A DNA stretch of 64,000 nucleotides from Parasulfuritortus sp049322515. Lineage in GTDB: Bacteria > Pseudomonadota > Gammaproteobacteria > Burkholderiales > Thiobacillaceae. Within the stretch, counting starts at the first letter, position 1. Every line of letters begins with the position of its first letter. Below are positions 1 to 7,565 of the stretch, piece after piece. Below the pieces are notes generated by a model that worked only from the letters and a program-made list of their open reading frames with translations, did not search any database and was not told where the DNA came from. Where the stretch lies: positions 62,001 to 126,000 of the forward strand of contig JBMOQW010000027.1 in NCBI GenBank assembly GCA_049322515.1, given 5' to 3'. A program made the position numbers and the translations under genes.

Positions 1-687
1 GAGCGGGGTGATCGAGACCCGGTGCCCGGCCACGGCATGGAAATCGGTGCCGGCGCCGGCATCCTGGGCGGCCCCGGCGGCGCCCACCCAGTACATGGTC
101 TGGTTGCGCGGATTCACCGTCTTCACGGTGTCCTGCGCCTTGTGCCGGCGGCCCAGGCGAGTCACCTCGACGCCGGCCAGGGCCTGGAACGGCACATCCG
201 GCACGTTGACATTGAGCAAGGTCGGCTCCCGGACCGGATGGGCGGCGAAGCGTGCGACCAGGTCGACCGCGACCCGGGCCGCGGTGTCGAAATGATCCTG
301 GCCGCCATGCACCAGGGACAGGGCGATGGCCGGGATGCCGAGCAGGAAGCCCTCGGTGGCGGCCGCCACGGTCCCCGAGTAGACCGTGTCATCGCCCATG
401 TTGGCGCCATGGTTGATGCCGGACAGGATCATGTCCGGCAGCTCCGGCAAGAGACCGGTCACCGCCAGGTGCACGCAATCGGTCGGGGTGCCGTTGACAT
501 ACTGGAAGCCGGACGGTGCACGTCGCACCATCAAGGGCCGGTCCAGGGTCAGGGAATTGCTGGCGCCGCTGCGGTCCCGCTCGGGCGCCACCACGGTGAC
601 GGCATGGTTGGCTTCGGTCAGGGCGGCGGCCAGCGCGGCCAGGCCGGGGGCGAAGTAACCGTCGTCGTTGCTGAGCAGGAGGCGCAT
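1..687 (-). CDS. surE: 5'-nucleotidase SurE (3' end cut by window edge)
   Basis: SurE removes phosphate from nucleoside 5'- and 3'-monophosphates and is often found with stationary-phase survival genes. Reading the minus strand from the ATG at 687 gives MRLLLSNDDGYFAPGL, with the metal-binding Asp pair at residues 8-9. A DRSGASNSLT block and a SGINHGANMGDD block follow, both typical of the family. About 229 codons lie in the window with no stop, so roughly the last 20 residues are outside; the family is usually about 250 residues. The start fits the conserved N-terminus exactly, although no strong ribosome site is visible. A long plus-strand frame over the gene is a shadow. Confidence 0.95.
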   Translation of the reverse strand, partial: MRLLLSNDDGYFAPGLAALAAALTEANHAVTVVAPERDRSGASNSLTLDRPLMVRRAPSGFQYVNGTPTDCVHLAVTGLLPELPDMILSGINHGANMGDDTVYSGTVAAATEGFLLGIPAIALSLVHGGQDHFDTAARVAVDLVARFAAHPVREPTLLNVNVPDVPFQALAGVEVTRLGRRHKAQDTVKTVNPRNQTMYWVGAAGAAQDAGAGTDFHAVAGHRVSITPL

Positions 688-721
688 GAAAGCGGGGTGT
701 AGGAGAACCGGTCGGATTTTA

Positions 722-1570
722 CTACCGTTTGCCGCCGCCGGAGGCGCGCAAAAGCACCCAATCCATCGCCCGCGTCGAAAGCCAGCGCTTCAACCAGGCA
801 AACGCCACCGCCGGTACGGTCACCGGATAGCGCGGCTTCGGGCGCCGGCTTTCCAGGGCATGCACCAGGCGCTCGACCACCGCCTCCGGCCCCAGGGTAA
901 AGGGCGCCACCGGACCCGGATTGCGCAACCGCGCAAGCTGCGCCTCATACTCGACCCGGTGCCGGCTGGCCTGCCAGTCGATGTGTTTCTCGAAGTGCGG
1001 CAGACAATTGTCCCGGAAGCGCGAGACGATCGGTCCCGGCTCGATCAGGCTGACCTCGACGCCGCTGCCGGCCAATTCCAGGCGCAGGGTGTCGACCAGG
1101 CCCTCGACCGCGAACTTCACCGCGTTGTAGGCGCCCCGATAGGGAAATGCCGCGTAGCCGAGCACCGAGCCATTGAACACGATGCGGCCATGCCGCTGCG
1201 CCCGCATCACCGGGATGGCGAGATTGGTCAACTCGACCCAGCCGAACAGGTTGGTCTCGAACTGTTCGCGCAAGGCATCCCGGGTCAGGTCCTCGACCGC
1301 GCCGACCTGGCCGAAGCCGCCATTGTTGAACAGCGCGTCCAGGCGCCCTCCGGTGCACGCCAGAACTGCGGCGAAGGCGGCCCGGATCGAAGCCGAATCG
1401 TCCAGATCGAGGACCAGGCTCTCCAGGCCCTCGGCACGCAGGCGGTCCACGTCATCCGGCTTGCGGGCGCTGGCGAACACCCGCCAGCCACGTCGGGCCA
1501 GGGCATGGGCGGCGGCATGGCCGATGCCCGAGGAACATCCGGTGATGAGAACGGTCTGGTGCGCGGTCAT
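722..1570 (-). CDS. Short-chain dehydrogenase/reductase, YbbO-like
   Basis: This is a classical NAD(P)-dependent short-chain oxidoreductase of 282 residues. The cofactor motif TGCSSGIG is at residues 10-17, the structural NNGG (usually NNAG) at 82-85, the catalytic Ser at about 135 and YNAVK at 148-152. The whole length, including the SLIEPGPI and RFTLGPEAVVE-like stretches (here PFTLGPEAVVERL), resembles E. coli YbbO, an aldehyde reductase; this resemblance is from memory of the family. It lies 34 bases upstream of surE on the same strand, so the two could be cotranscribed. The physiological substrate is not evident. Confidence 0.88.
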   Translation of the reverse strand: MTAHQTVLITGCSSGIGHAAAHALARRGWRVFASARKPDDVDRLRAEGLESLVLDLDDSASIRAAFAAVLACTGGRLDALFNNGGFGQVGAVEDLTRDALREQFETNLFGWVELTNLAIPVMRAQRHGRIVFNGSVLGYAAFPYRGAYNAVKFAVEGLVDTLRLELAGSGVEVSLIEPGPIVSRFRDNCLPHFEKHIDWQASRHRVEYEAQLARLRNPGPVAPFTLGPEAVVERLVHALESRRPKPRYPVTVPAVAFAWLKRWLSTRAMDWVLLRASGGGKR

Positions 1571-1735
1571 GCCGGAAGACTACCCGATCCGGCTTGACGG
1601 GGTCACGCGGCGCCCGCCTAATGGGAAATGGCGAAGCGCCCCCGGTGGTTCAAGGGGAACGCCATTGCGTCATGCCGTCCCGTTGCCGCCCTCGTGTCAC
1701 GCCTGTCACGCCAATCCATCCTCGACGCCTTCACC

Positions 1736-2332
1736 ATGAACCCCAAGATCGACGAATTGCTGGCCCGGATCCGCGAGTTGCAGAACGAGCTGGAAGCCGA
1801 ACTGGAAGAAAAGCGGTCGCAGTTCCGCTATCACCTGGAAAACCACCGGGCCCGCTTCGAGCAGGACATCCTGGCCCTGCACCGGCGCCTGCGCAAAGGC
1901 AGCCTGCGCTACCTGTTCGAGGCGCCACCGCTGTTCATCCTGACCGCACCGGTGATCTACGGCGCGGCGCTTCCGTTGGTCCTGCTCGACCTGGCCGTGA
2001 CCACCTACCAGTGGATCTGCTTCCCGGTGTACAAGATCCCCCGGGTGAAACGCGCCGATTTCTTTGTCTACGATCGCCACCTGCTGCCTTATCTGAACTG
2101 GATCGAGCGCTTCAATTGCCTGTACTGTTCCTATGGCAACGGGCTGATGGCCTACGCCCGCGAGATCATCGCCCGCACCGAGCAGTTCTGGTGTCCGATC
2201 AAGCACGCCCGCCGATTGCCCGCTCCGCACGACCGCTATCGCGATTTCTTCGACTATGGCGACGTGGAGCGCTACCGGGCCGAACTGGCACGCCTGCGCA
2301 AGGCCTTGGCCGACCTAAACGACCGTCCCTGA
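1736..2332 (+). CDS. Conserved hypothetical protein with coiled coil and membrane segment
   Basis: I do not recognise a named family. The 198-residue protein starts with MNPKIDELLARIRELQNELEAELEEKR, a charged heptad-rich coiled coil (about residues 1-50). A hydrophobic stretch follows at about 62-90 (FILTAPVIYGAALPLVLLDL), consistent with one or two membrane passes. The rest is a soluble, aromatic-rich domain with a CLYCSYGNG cysteine pair near residue 128. The ATG at 1736 was chosen over an in-frame ATG at 1628 because the upstream 36 residues look like non-coding translation. It is a single-gene unit upstream of the proQ-like gene. Confidence 0.7.
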   Translation: MNPKIDELLARIRELQNELEAELEEKRSQFRYHLENHRARFEQDILALHRRLRKGSLRYLFEAPPLFILTAPVIYGAALPLVLLDLAVTTYQWICFPVYKIPRVKRADFFVYDRHLLPYLNWIERFNCLYCSYGNGLMAYAREIIARTEQFWCPIKHARRLPAPHDRYRDFFDYGDVERYRAELARLRKALADLNDRP

Positions 2333-2443
2333 ACAAAAATCGCCCCGGCCCCCTGCGAAAACCCGGCCGGGTTGGCTAAAATCGTGGCCAGGCCCGGACT
2401 GTCCGTGTCGCCCCCAGCCCTAACCCACGGATCGTCCGTTGCC

Positions 2444-2839
2444 ATGACCGAAATTCCCGCCAAGAAACCTGCCCGCGATCCGGTGCTCGAACAACTGATC
2501 GCCACCTTTCCCGCCTTTCGCGATACCTTGCCCCTGGCCATCGGCATCCACAAGCTGATCCGTGAACGACTGCCCGAACTGACCCGCGACCAGGTCGGCC
2601 GTGCCCTGCGCATCCACACCGGCAGCACCCGCTACCTCAAGGCCCTGTCACGCGCAGAACAGCGCTTCGACCTGGACGGCCAGCCGGCCGGTGAAGTCAC
2701 CGAGGAACAGCGCAAACAGGCCGCCGGCCAGGTCCGCGAGCGCATCCAGAAAGCCAACGAACGGCGCAAGGCCGAGGAAGAAGCCAAGCGGAAGCAGGAA
2801 AAGCTCCAGCAACTGGCGGACAAGTTCAACCAGCGCTGA
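2444..2839 (+). CDS. proQ: ProQ/FinO-family RNA-binding protein
   Basis: A small RNA chaperone of 131 residues. Residues about 15-80 form the ProQ/FinO domain, with the family features FPAFRD, PLAIGIHKLI, LRIHTGSTRYLKAL and ARFDLDG-like (here QRFDLDGQPAGEV). The C-terminus is a Lys/Glu/Gln-rich helix (residues 85-131) that can add RNA affinity. It is shorter than enterobacterial ProQ and lacks the Tudor-like C-terminal domain, as in many betaproteobacterial ProQ-like proteins. The ATG at 2444 gives the natural N-terminus MTEIPAKK; an upstream in-frame ATG at 2372 lies in intergenic-looking sequence. The exonuclease/GIY-YIG gene starts 5 bases downstream. Confidence 0.88.
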   Translation: MTEIPAKKPARDPVLEQLIATFPAFRDTLPLAIGIHKLIRERLPELTRDQVGRALRIHTGSTRYLKALSRAEQRFDLDGQPAGEVTEEQRKQAAGQVRERIQKANERRKAEEEAKRKQEKLQQLADKFNQR

Positions 2840-2844
2840 GCCCC

Positions 2845-4269
2845 GTGGCGCTTCCCGAGCGGCTGGCCTTCGTCGACCTGGAAACCACCGGCGCCAACCC
2901 GGTCGAGGACCGCATCACCGAGATCGGCATCGTCAGCGTCACCGGCAACGTGGTCGAGCGCTGGAGCCAACTGGTCAACCCGGGCTGCCGGATTCCCGGC
3001 TTCATCGAAACCCTGACCGGCATCCGCAACGACATGGTCGCCGACGCCCCCGGCTTCGAAGCCATCGCCGACCAGGTCGCGCAACGGCTGGCCGGCCGCA
3101 CCTTCATCGCCCACAACGCCCGGTTCGACTACGGCTTCCTGAAGAATGCCTACAAGCGGCTTGGCCGGACCTTCCAGGCTGACGTGATCTGCACGGTGAA
3201 GCTGTCCAGGCAACTGTTCCCCCAGTTTCCCAAGCACAACCTGGACAGCCTGATCGTCCGCCACGGACTGGTGACCGAAGACCGCCACCGCGCCCTGGCC
3301 GACGCCGAACTGATCCATCAGTTCTGGCAGCAGTTGCACGCCACGCCGGGAACGGAAGCCCTGGAGCACGCGTTGCGCCAGCAACTGAAGCGCCCCAGCC
3401 TGCCGCCCCACCTCGATCCCGGGGTCCTCGACGACCTCCCGGAAAGCCCCGGGGTGTATCTGTTCTACGGCGAGAACGACGTCCTGCTCTATGTCGGCAA
3501 GAGCGTCAATCTGCGCCAGCGCATCCTGTCGCACTTCAATGCCGATACCCGCGAATTCCGCGAACTGCGCCTGGGCCAGCAGTTGCGACGCCTGGAATGG
3601 CACCGGACCGTGGGCGAACTGGGCGCCCTGTTGCTGGAGTCGCGCCTGATCAAGACACGCCAGCCGGTGCACAACCGGGCCCTGCGTCGCAACCATGAGC
3701 TGTGCGCCTGGCAACTGGACCAGCCGACCCCCGGCGATTTCCGGCCCCGTTTGGCACGCGGCGGGGAACTCGACCTGACCGACACCCGCCCCTTCTACGG
3801 CCTGTTCACCAGCAAGCGCGCCGCGCACCTGGCCCTGAAGCGCATTGCCGAGGCACACCAGCTATGCCTGGCCACGCTCGGCCTGGAAAAGACCACCGGA
3901 CCCGGCCGGCCCTGTTTCGGCTACCAGTTGCAGCAATGCCGGGGGGCCTGCATCGGCCACGAGGATCGGCTCAGTCATGGCGCCCGCTTGCTGGCCGCCC
4001 TTTCAGGCCTGCGCCTGCAAGCCTGGCCCTACCCGGGCCCGATTGGCATCGTCGAACGCGACCCGGTCAGCGAACGCCAGGAAATCCATGTCGTGCTCGG
4101 CTGGTGTCACCTGGGCAGCGCCCGCGACGAACTCGATCTGGCGGAGATCCTCCGCGGCCGCCCTGCCCCGGTCTTCGACCGGGACACCTACCAGCTGCTC
4201 ACCCGTCACCTGCATGGCCCTCGCGAAGTCGTATGCCTGGGGGATGCCATGCCCCGTGCGGATGATTAA
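2845..4269 (+). CDS. DEDDh exonuclease fused to GIY-YIG (UvrC/Cho-like) nuclease
   Basis: A 474-residue two-nuclease protein. Residues 1-165 form a DnaQ-type 3'-5' exonuclease: VDLETTG with D11 and E13, AHNARFD with H90 and D95, and a RHRALADAE motif. Residues about 195-280 form a GIY-YIG domain like UvrC or Cho (SPGVYLFYGE then LLYVGKSVNLRQR). The C-terminal part keeps the UvrC/Cho-like RPCFGYQLQQCRGACIG cysteine block but has no UvrC-type RNase H domain. It starts at GTG, 5 bases after the ProQ stop, so the two may be translationally linked. Fusions of this architecture are annotated in other proteobacteria; a DNA-repair role is inferred. Confidence 0.9.
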   Translation: MALPERLAFVDLETTGANPVEDRITEIGIVSVTGNVVERWSQLVNPGCRIPGFIETLTGIRNDMVADAPGFEAIADQVAQRLAGRTFIAHNARFDYGFLKNAYKRLGRTFQADVICTVKLSRQLFPQFPKHNLDSLIVRHGLVTEDRHRALADAELIHQFWQQLHATPGTEALEHALRQQLKRPSLPPHLDPGVLDDLPESPGVYLFYGENDVLLYVGKSVNLRQRILSHFNADTREFRELRLGQQLRRLEWHRTVGELGALLLESRLIKTRQPVHNRALRRNHELCAWQLDQPTPGDFRPRLARGGELDLTDTRPFYGLFTSKRAAHLALKRIAEAHQLCLATLGLEKTTGPGRPCFGYQLQQCRGACIGHEDRLSHGARLLAALSGLRLQAWPYPGPIGIVERDPVSERQEIHVVLGWCHLGSARDELDLAEILRGRPAPVFDRDTYQLLTRHLHGPREVVCLGDAMPRADD

Positions 4270-4302
4270 AATGCCGCCCGATTTCGTAGCCCCGTCATTG
4301 AA

Positions 4303-4686
4303 GTGGAAAGCCCTTGCCTCGACTGTGGCGCCTGCTGCGCGTATTTCAGGGTTGCGTTCTACTGGGCCGAAACCCGTGCTGAAAATGGCGCCAGCGTGCC
4401 GGAAACACTGACCGAAGCGATCTCGCCCTTTTTGGTCGCCATGCGCGGCACCCTGTCCGCGCCGGTCCGCTGCATCGCGCTCGAAGGCACGCCCGGACGC
4501 TCGACCCGCTGCACGATCTACCCGAGCCGGCCAAGCCCATGTCGTGACCTGAATCCCTGGCGCCCGGACGGCGAGCCCGACGAAAAATGTCAGCGTGCCC
4601 GCTCAAGTCATGGCTTGCCGCCTTTGCCCTCCCGCGTCCGCCCGACACTCCAGGAAGCCAACCAAGCAGCGCAACCAGCGAGCTAG
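4303..4686 (+). CDS. YkgJ-family cysteine cluster protein
   Basis: A 127-residue protein beginning ESPCLDCGACCAYFRVAF, the CxxCxxCC signature of the YkgJ family, a putative zinc- or iron-binding group. More cysteines follow in VRCIALEG, TRCTIYPSRPSPCRDL and EKCQRA, matching the family pattern. The last about 25 residues, rich in Pro, Gln and Ala, look unconserved. The GTG start is the only one that keeps the first cysteine pair. Its stop overlaps the stop of the convergent DUF3079 gene through the palindrome CTAG at 4683-4686. Confidence 0.8.
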   Translation: MESPCLDCGACCAYFRVAFYWAETRAENGASVPETLTEAISPFLVAMRGTLSAPVRCIALEGTPGRSTRCTIYPSRPSPCRDLNPWRPDGEPDEKCQRARSSHGLPPLPSRVRPTLQEANQAAQPAS

Positions 4687-4919
4687 CCCGTTTCCCGGGT
4701 GGCGTGTTTGGCAGGATCGATCGCGGACGGATCGGCATCCTCGTCGATCTCGAAGCCCCAATCGCCCTGCTTGTACCAGTCCTCGCCGAGCGACTCGATC
4801 GGATGCTCGGTGCGGCCCGAGCCATTGCCGCAAATCAGGTTGTCGGCCGGACAATACTTGTCGCAGCCCCAGCAGATGCGCTCGGGATGCTTGGGCCGGA
4901 GGGGGAACTTCTTCGCCAT
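4683..4919 (-). CDS. DUF3079 protein
   Basis: A 78-residue protein starting MAKKFPLRPKHPERICWGCD. The cysteine set ICWGCDKYCPADNLICGNGS and the TEHPIE stretch are characteristic of DUF3079, a small family found mostly in Betaproteobacteria. The spacing of cysteines suggests a metal site, but no function is established. It ends tail to tail with the YkgJ-type gene, sharing the four bases CTAG. Confidence 0.85.
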   Translation of the reverse strand: MAKKFPLRPKHPERICWGCDKYCPADNLICGNGSGRTEHPIESLGEDWYKQGDWGFEIDEDADPSAIDPAKHATRETG

Positions 4920-4951
4920 GGGCTGGCCAGGTCGAGCACCGGAAACCCGGC

Positions 4952-5209
4952 TCAGGCCGGGCCGAAGTCATCCAGTACCAGGTCGACATCGATGTCGACC
5001 ACCGCGTCGAGCACCTGGCCGACCACGTCGGCGTGCTCGTCCGACCATTCCGCTTCGGGCTCATCCGAGCGCGTCGCCAGCGGCGCCAGGTCGAAATCGA
5101 CGTAATGCTCGCCGATCTTCAGCACCTGCATGCCGGAGGCGTGTTCGACCATGTGCCAGTCGTCCGGCACCTCCAACACGGCTTCGATCCGAACTTTCAG
5201 GGTCTTCAT
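4952..5209 (-). CDS. Small acidic conserved hypothetical protein
   Basis: An 85-residue protein beginning MKTLKVRIEAVLEVPDDWH. It is strongly acidic towards the C-terminus (EWSDEHADVV, VDIDVDLVLDDFGPA). I do not recognise the family. The start at 5209 is preceded by a good AAGGAG ribosome site about 8 bases upstream, which favours it over the in-frame ATG at 5263. It sits between the DUF3079 gene and yjdM on the same strand. Confidence 0.7.
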   Translation of the reverse strand: MKTLKVRIEAVLEVPDDWHMVEHASGMQVLKIGEHYVDFDLAPLATRSDEPEAEWSDEHADVVGQVLDAVVDIDVDLVLDDFGPA

Positions 5210-5279
5210 GGCAGGCTCCTTGGGTGACGCACCCCTTATATCAAACCCGCGCGGCAATTGCACCGCGACACCGGTCGAT

Positions 5280-5618
5280 TCACGCCTTCTTCACGAACTC
5301 CGACTTCAACTGCATGGCGCCGAAGCCATCGATCCTGCAGTCGATGTCGTGGTCGCCCTCGACCAGGCGGATATTCTTGACCTTGGTGCCCACCTTGACC
5401 ACCAGCGAGGCGCCCTTGACCTTGAGGTCCTTGATCACCGTCACGGTATCGCCATCCGCCAGCACGTTGCCATTCGAATCCTTGACCACGCGGGTCTCGT
5501 CGGCAGGCGCGCTGGCGACTTTCGGCCACTCGTGGCCACACTCCGGACAGATCAAGGAGGCGCCGTCCTCGTAGGTGTACTCGGAACCGCATTGCGGACA
5601 TTTCGGCAGGACAGACAT
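5280..5618 (-). CDS. yjdM: PhnA/YjdM family zinc-ribbon protein
   Basis: A 112-residue protein of the PhnA/YjdM family. The N-terminal zinc ribbon reads PKCPQCGSEYTYEDG then ICPECGHEW. The beta-barrel-like C-terminal half contains VVKDSNGN-LADGDTVTVIKDLKVKGAS, VKVGTKVKNIRLVEGDHDI and ends SEFVKKA, very close to E. coli YjdM. Despite the old name it is not shown to act in phosphonate use. The start at 5618 (MSVLPKCPQC) was preferred to 5633 because it matches the conserved N-terminus. Confidence 0.92.
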   Translation of the reverse strand: MSVLPKCPQCGSEYTYEDGASLICPECGHEWPKVASAPADETRVVKDSNGNVLADGDTVTVIKDLKVKGASLVVKVGTKVKNIRLVEGDHDIDCRIDGFGAMQLKSEFVKKA

Positions 5619-5672
5619 CAGGCACTTCCTCATCGGCGCACCGCAACGCAGGCCCGCGCGCGGTTCAACAAC

Positions 5673-5700
5673 AAAAGCAAAAGGCCGCCCAAAGGCGGCC
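5673..5700 (-). terminator. Rho-independent terminator of the tRNA-Lys gene
   Basis: On the minus strand a perfect 7-bp stem GGCCGCC/GGCGGCC (5683-5700) closes a TTTG loop and is followed by a T-rich tail, TTTTGCTTTTG. It lies 16 bases past the tRNA 3' end, in the right orientation. Confidence 0.85.
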
Positions 5701-5715
5701 CGGTGCGTGGATGTG

Positions 5716-5791
5716 TGGTGGGTTGTGTAGGATTCGAACCTACGACCGACGGATTAAGAGTCCGCAGCTCTACCAGCTGAGCTAACAACCC
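5716..5791 (-). tRNA. tRNA-Lys (anticodon CTT)
   Basis: The minus strand folds as a complete cloverleaf: acceptor GGGTTGT/ACAACCC, D-arm GCTC..GAGC, anticodon stem GCGGA/TCCGT around loop CTCTTAA, T-arm GTAGG-TTCGAAT-CCTAC. The anticodon is CTT, reading AAG lysine codons. The 3' CCA is encoded (5716-5718). A TAAAAT box lies 14 bases upstream of the 5' end (5805-5810 on the plus strand) and may be its -10. It is divergent from lysS, which encodes the cognate synthetase. Confidence 0.96.
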
Positions 5792-5905
5792 GAAAGAGCC
5801 GCGCATTTTACGCAAGCCATCGGCGAATATCCAGTTTTTTGTTCAGGGTTGGCGCCTGGAAAGGTAAAATCCAGGGCTTTACCGTCACGTCCGATAGCCA
5901 TCGCC

Positions 5906-7414
5906 ATGTCCGAACCCAGCCAGCCGGCCCTGCCCCAAGACGAAAACCAGATCATTGCCGAGCGGCGCGAGAAGCTTGCCGGGTTGCGGACTTCCGGCGT
6001 GGCGTTTCCAAACGACTTTGCGCGCCAGGATTACGCGGGTGACTTGCACGCCCGTCATGGCGAAACTTCGGCCGAGGCACTGGCGGAATCTCCGGTGCAG
6101 GTCCGTCTGGCCGGCCGCATGATGCTCAAGCGGGTGATGGGCAAGGCCAGCTTCGCCACCTTGCAGGACATGAGCGGGCGCATCCAGATCTATGTCATGC
6201 GTGACCAGATCGGCGAAACCGCCTACGACGCCTTCAAGCGCATGGACCTGGGCGACATCCTGGGCGTGGCCGGTCATCTGTTTCGCACCAAGACCAACGA
6301 GCTGACCCTGCACGCCACCGAAGTGCGGCTGCTGACCAAGTCGTTGCGCCCGCTGCCGGAGAAATTCCACGGCCTGACCGACACCGAACAGAAATATCGC
6401 CAGCGCTATCTCGACCTGATCACCAACGAGACCTCGCGCCAGACCTTCATCCGCCGCTCCAGGATCATCCAGGCGATGCGCGAGTTCTTTGTGGCCCGCG
6501 GCTTCCTGGAAGTCGAGACGCCGATGATGCATCCGATCCCGGGCGGCGCCTCGGCCAAGCCATTCGTCACCCACCACAACGCACTGGATATGGAATTGTT
6601 CCTGCGCATCGCGCCCGAGCTGTACCTGAAGCGCCTGGTGGTCGGTGGCCTGGAGAAGGTGTTCGAGATCAACCGCAATTTCCGCAACGAAGGCATCTCG
6701 ACCCGGCACAACCCGGAATTCACCATGGTCGAGTTCTACGAGGCCTATCGTGACTATGTCTATTTGATGGATTTCGTCGAGCAGATGTTGCGCGAGGTGG
6801 CGGTGCGCACCCTGGGCCATGCCGTGGTGCCCTACCAGGGCCAGATGATCGACCTGTCCAAGCCGTTTGCGCGCCTCACCGCCTTGCAGGCCACGGTCCA
6901 GTACAACCCGGAACTGGCCGGCCAGCCGCTCGACGACCGCGACTTCCTGGTCGAGGAACTGAAGCGGCGCAAGATCGCCTTCCGCAAGGGCGACGGCGTC
7001 GGCGGCCTGCAGCTGACCCTGTTCGAGGAAACCACCGAGCATCAGCTGATCCAACCGACCTACATCATCGACTATCCGGTCGAGACTTCGCCGCTGGCCC
7101 GCGCCTCGGATGCCCGCCCGGACATCACCGAGCGCTTCGAGTTGTATATCGCCGGTCGCGAGGTGGCCAACGGCTTCTCCGAGCTGAATGATCCGGAGGA
7201 CCAGGCCGCCCGCTTCCAGGCCCAGGTCGCCGCCAAGGAGGCCGGCGACGAGGAAGCCATGTATTACGACGCCGACTATATCCGCGCCCTCGAGCATGGC
7301 CTGCCGCCGACCGGTGGCTGCGGCATCGGCATCGACCGCCTGGTCATGCTGCTCACCGACGCCGCCAGCATCCGCGACGTGATCCTGTTCCCGCAACTGC
7401 GCAGGGAAGACTGA
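5906..7414 (+). CDS. lysS: Lysyl-tRNA synthetase, class II
   Basis: Charges tRNA-Lys with lysine in the cytoplasm. The 502-residue protein has the N-terminal OB-fold anticodon-binding domain (residues about 50-155, including VRLAGRMMLKRVMGKASFATLQD). The class II catalytic core follows: FLEVETPMMHPIPGGASAKPF, motif 2 FEINRNFRNEGISTRHNPEF and motif 3 GCGIGIDRLVMLL. The length is standard. The ATG at 5906 gives MSEPSQPALPQDEN, a normal short N-terminal tail; the in-frame ATG at 5849 is too close to the tRNA promoter region. Confidence 0.97.
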   Translation: MSEPSQPALPQDENQIIAERREKLAGLRTSGVAFPNDFARQDYAGDLHARHGETSAEALAESPVQVRLAGRMMLKRVMGKASFATLQDMSGRIQIYVMRDQIGETAYDAFKRMDLGDILGVAGHLFRTKTNELTLHATEVRLLTKSLRPLPEKFHGLTDTEQKYRQRYLDLITNETSRQTFIRRSRIIQAMREFFVARGFLEVETPMMHPIPGGASAKPFVTHHNALDMELFLRIAPELYLKRLVVGGLEKVFEINRNFRNEGISTRHNPEFTMVEFYEAYRDYVYLMDFVEQMLREVAVRTLGHAVVPYQGQMIDLSKPFARLTALQATVQYNPELAGQPLDDRDFLVEELKRRKIAFRKGDGVGGLQLTLFEETTEHQLIQPTYIIDYPVETSPLARASDARPDITERFELYIAGREVANGFSELNDPEDQAARFQAQVAAKEAGDEEAMYYDADYIRALEHGLPPTGGCGIGIDRLVMLLTDAASIRDVILFPQLRRED

Positions 7415-7424
7415 CCCGAGCGAG

Positions 7425-7445
7425 GCACCCGCTCAAACCGGGTGC
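7425..7445 (+). terminator. Stem-loop downstream of lysS
   Basis: A perfect 7-bp inverted repeat GCACCCG/CGGGTGC with a 7-base loop starts 11 bases after the lysS stop. There is no T-run, so it may act as a transcript-stabilising hairpin or a weak terminator. Confidence 0.5.
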
Positions 7446-7482
7446 TCGCCCCGATATTCCGACACTTCAGGGCAAATCCTGC

Positions 7483-7511
7483 TTGGCAAGCCCCCCTCCG
7501 GCCTCTATATT
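7483..7511 (+). promoter_or_regulatory. Sigma-70-type promoter for the porin/GGDEF-EAL module
   Basis: TTGGCA (7483-7488) and TATATT (7506-7511) are separated by exactly 17 bases, close to the sigma-70 consensus. Transcription would start near 7518, about 50-70 bases before the porin start codon. Confidence 0.7.
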
Positions 7512-7565
7512 TCAGTGACTAGATGTAGGTAGGATCACTCTGTCACAGCACAGAGGTGGCTTGCC

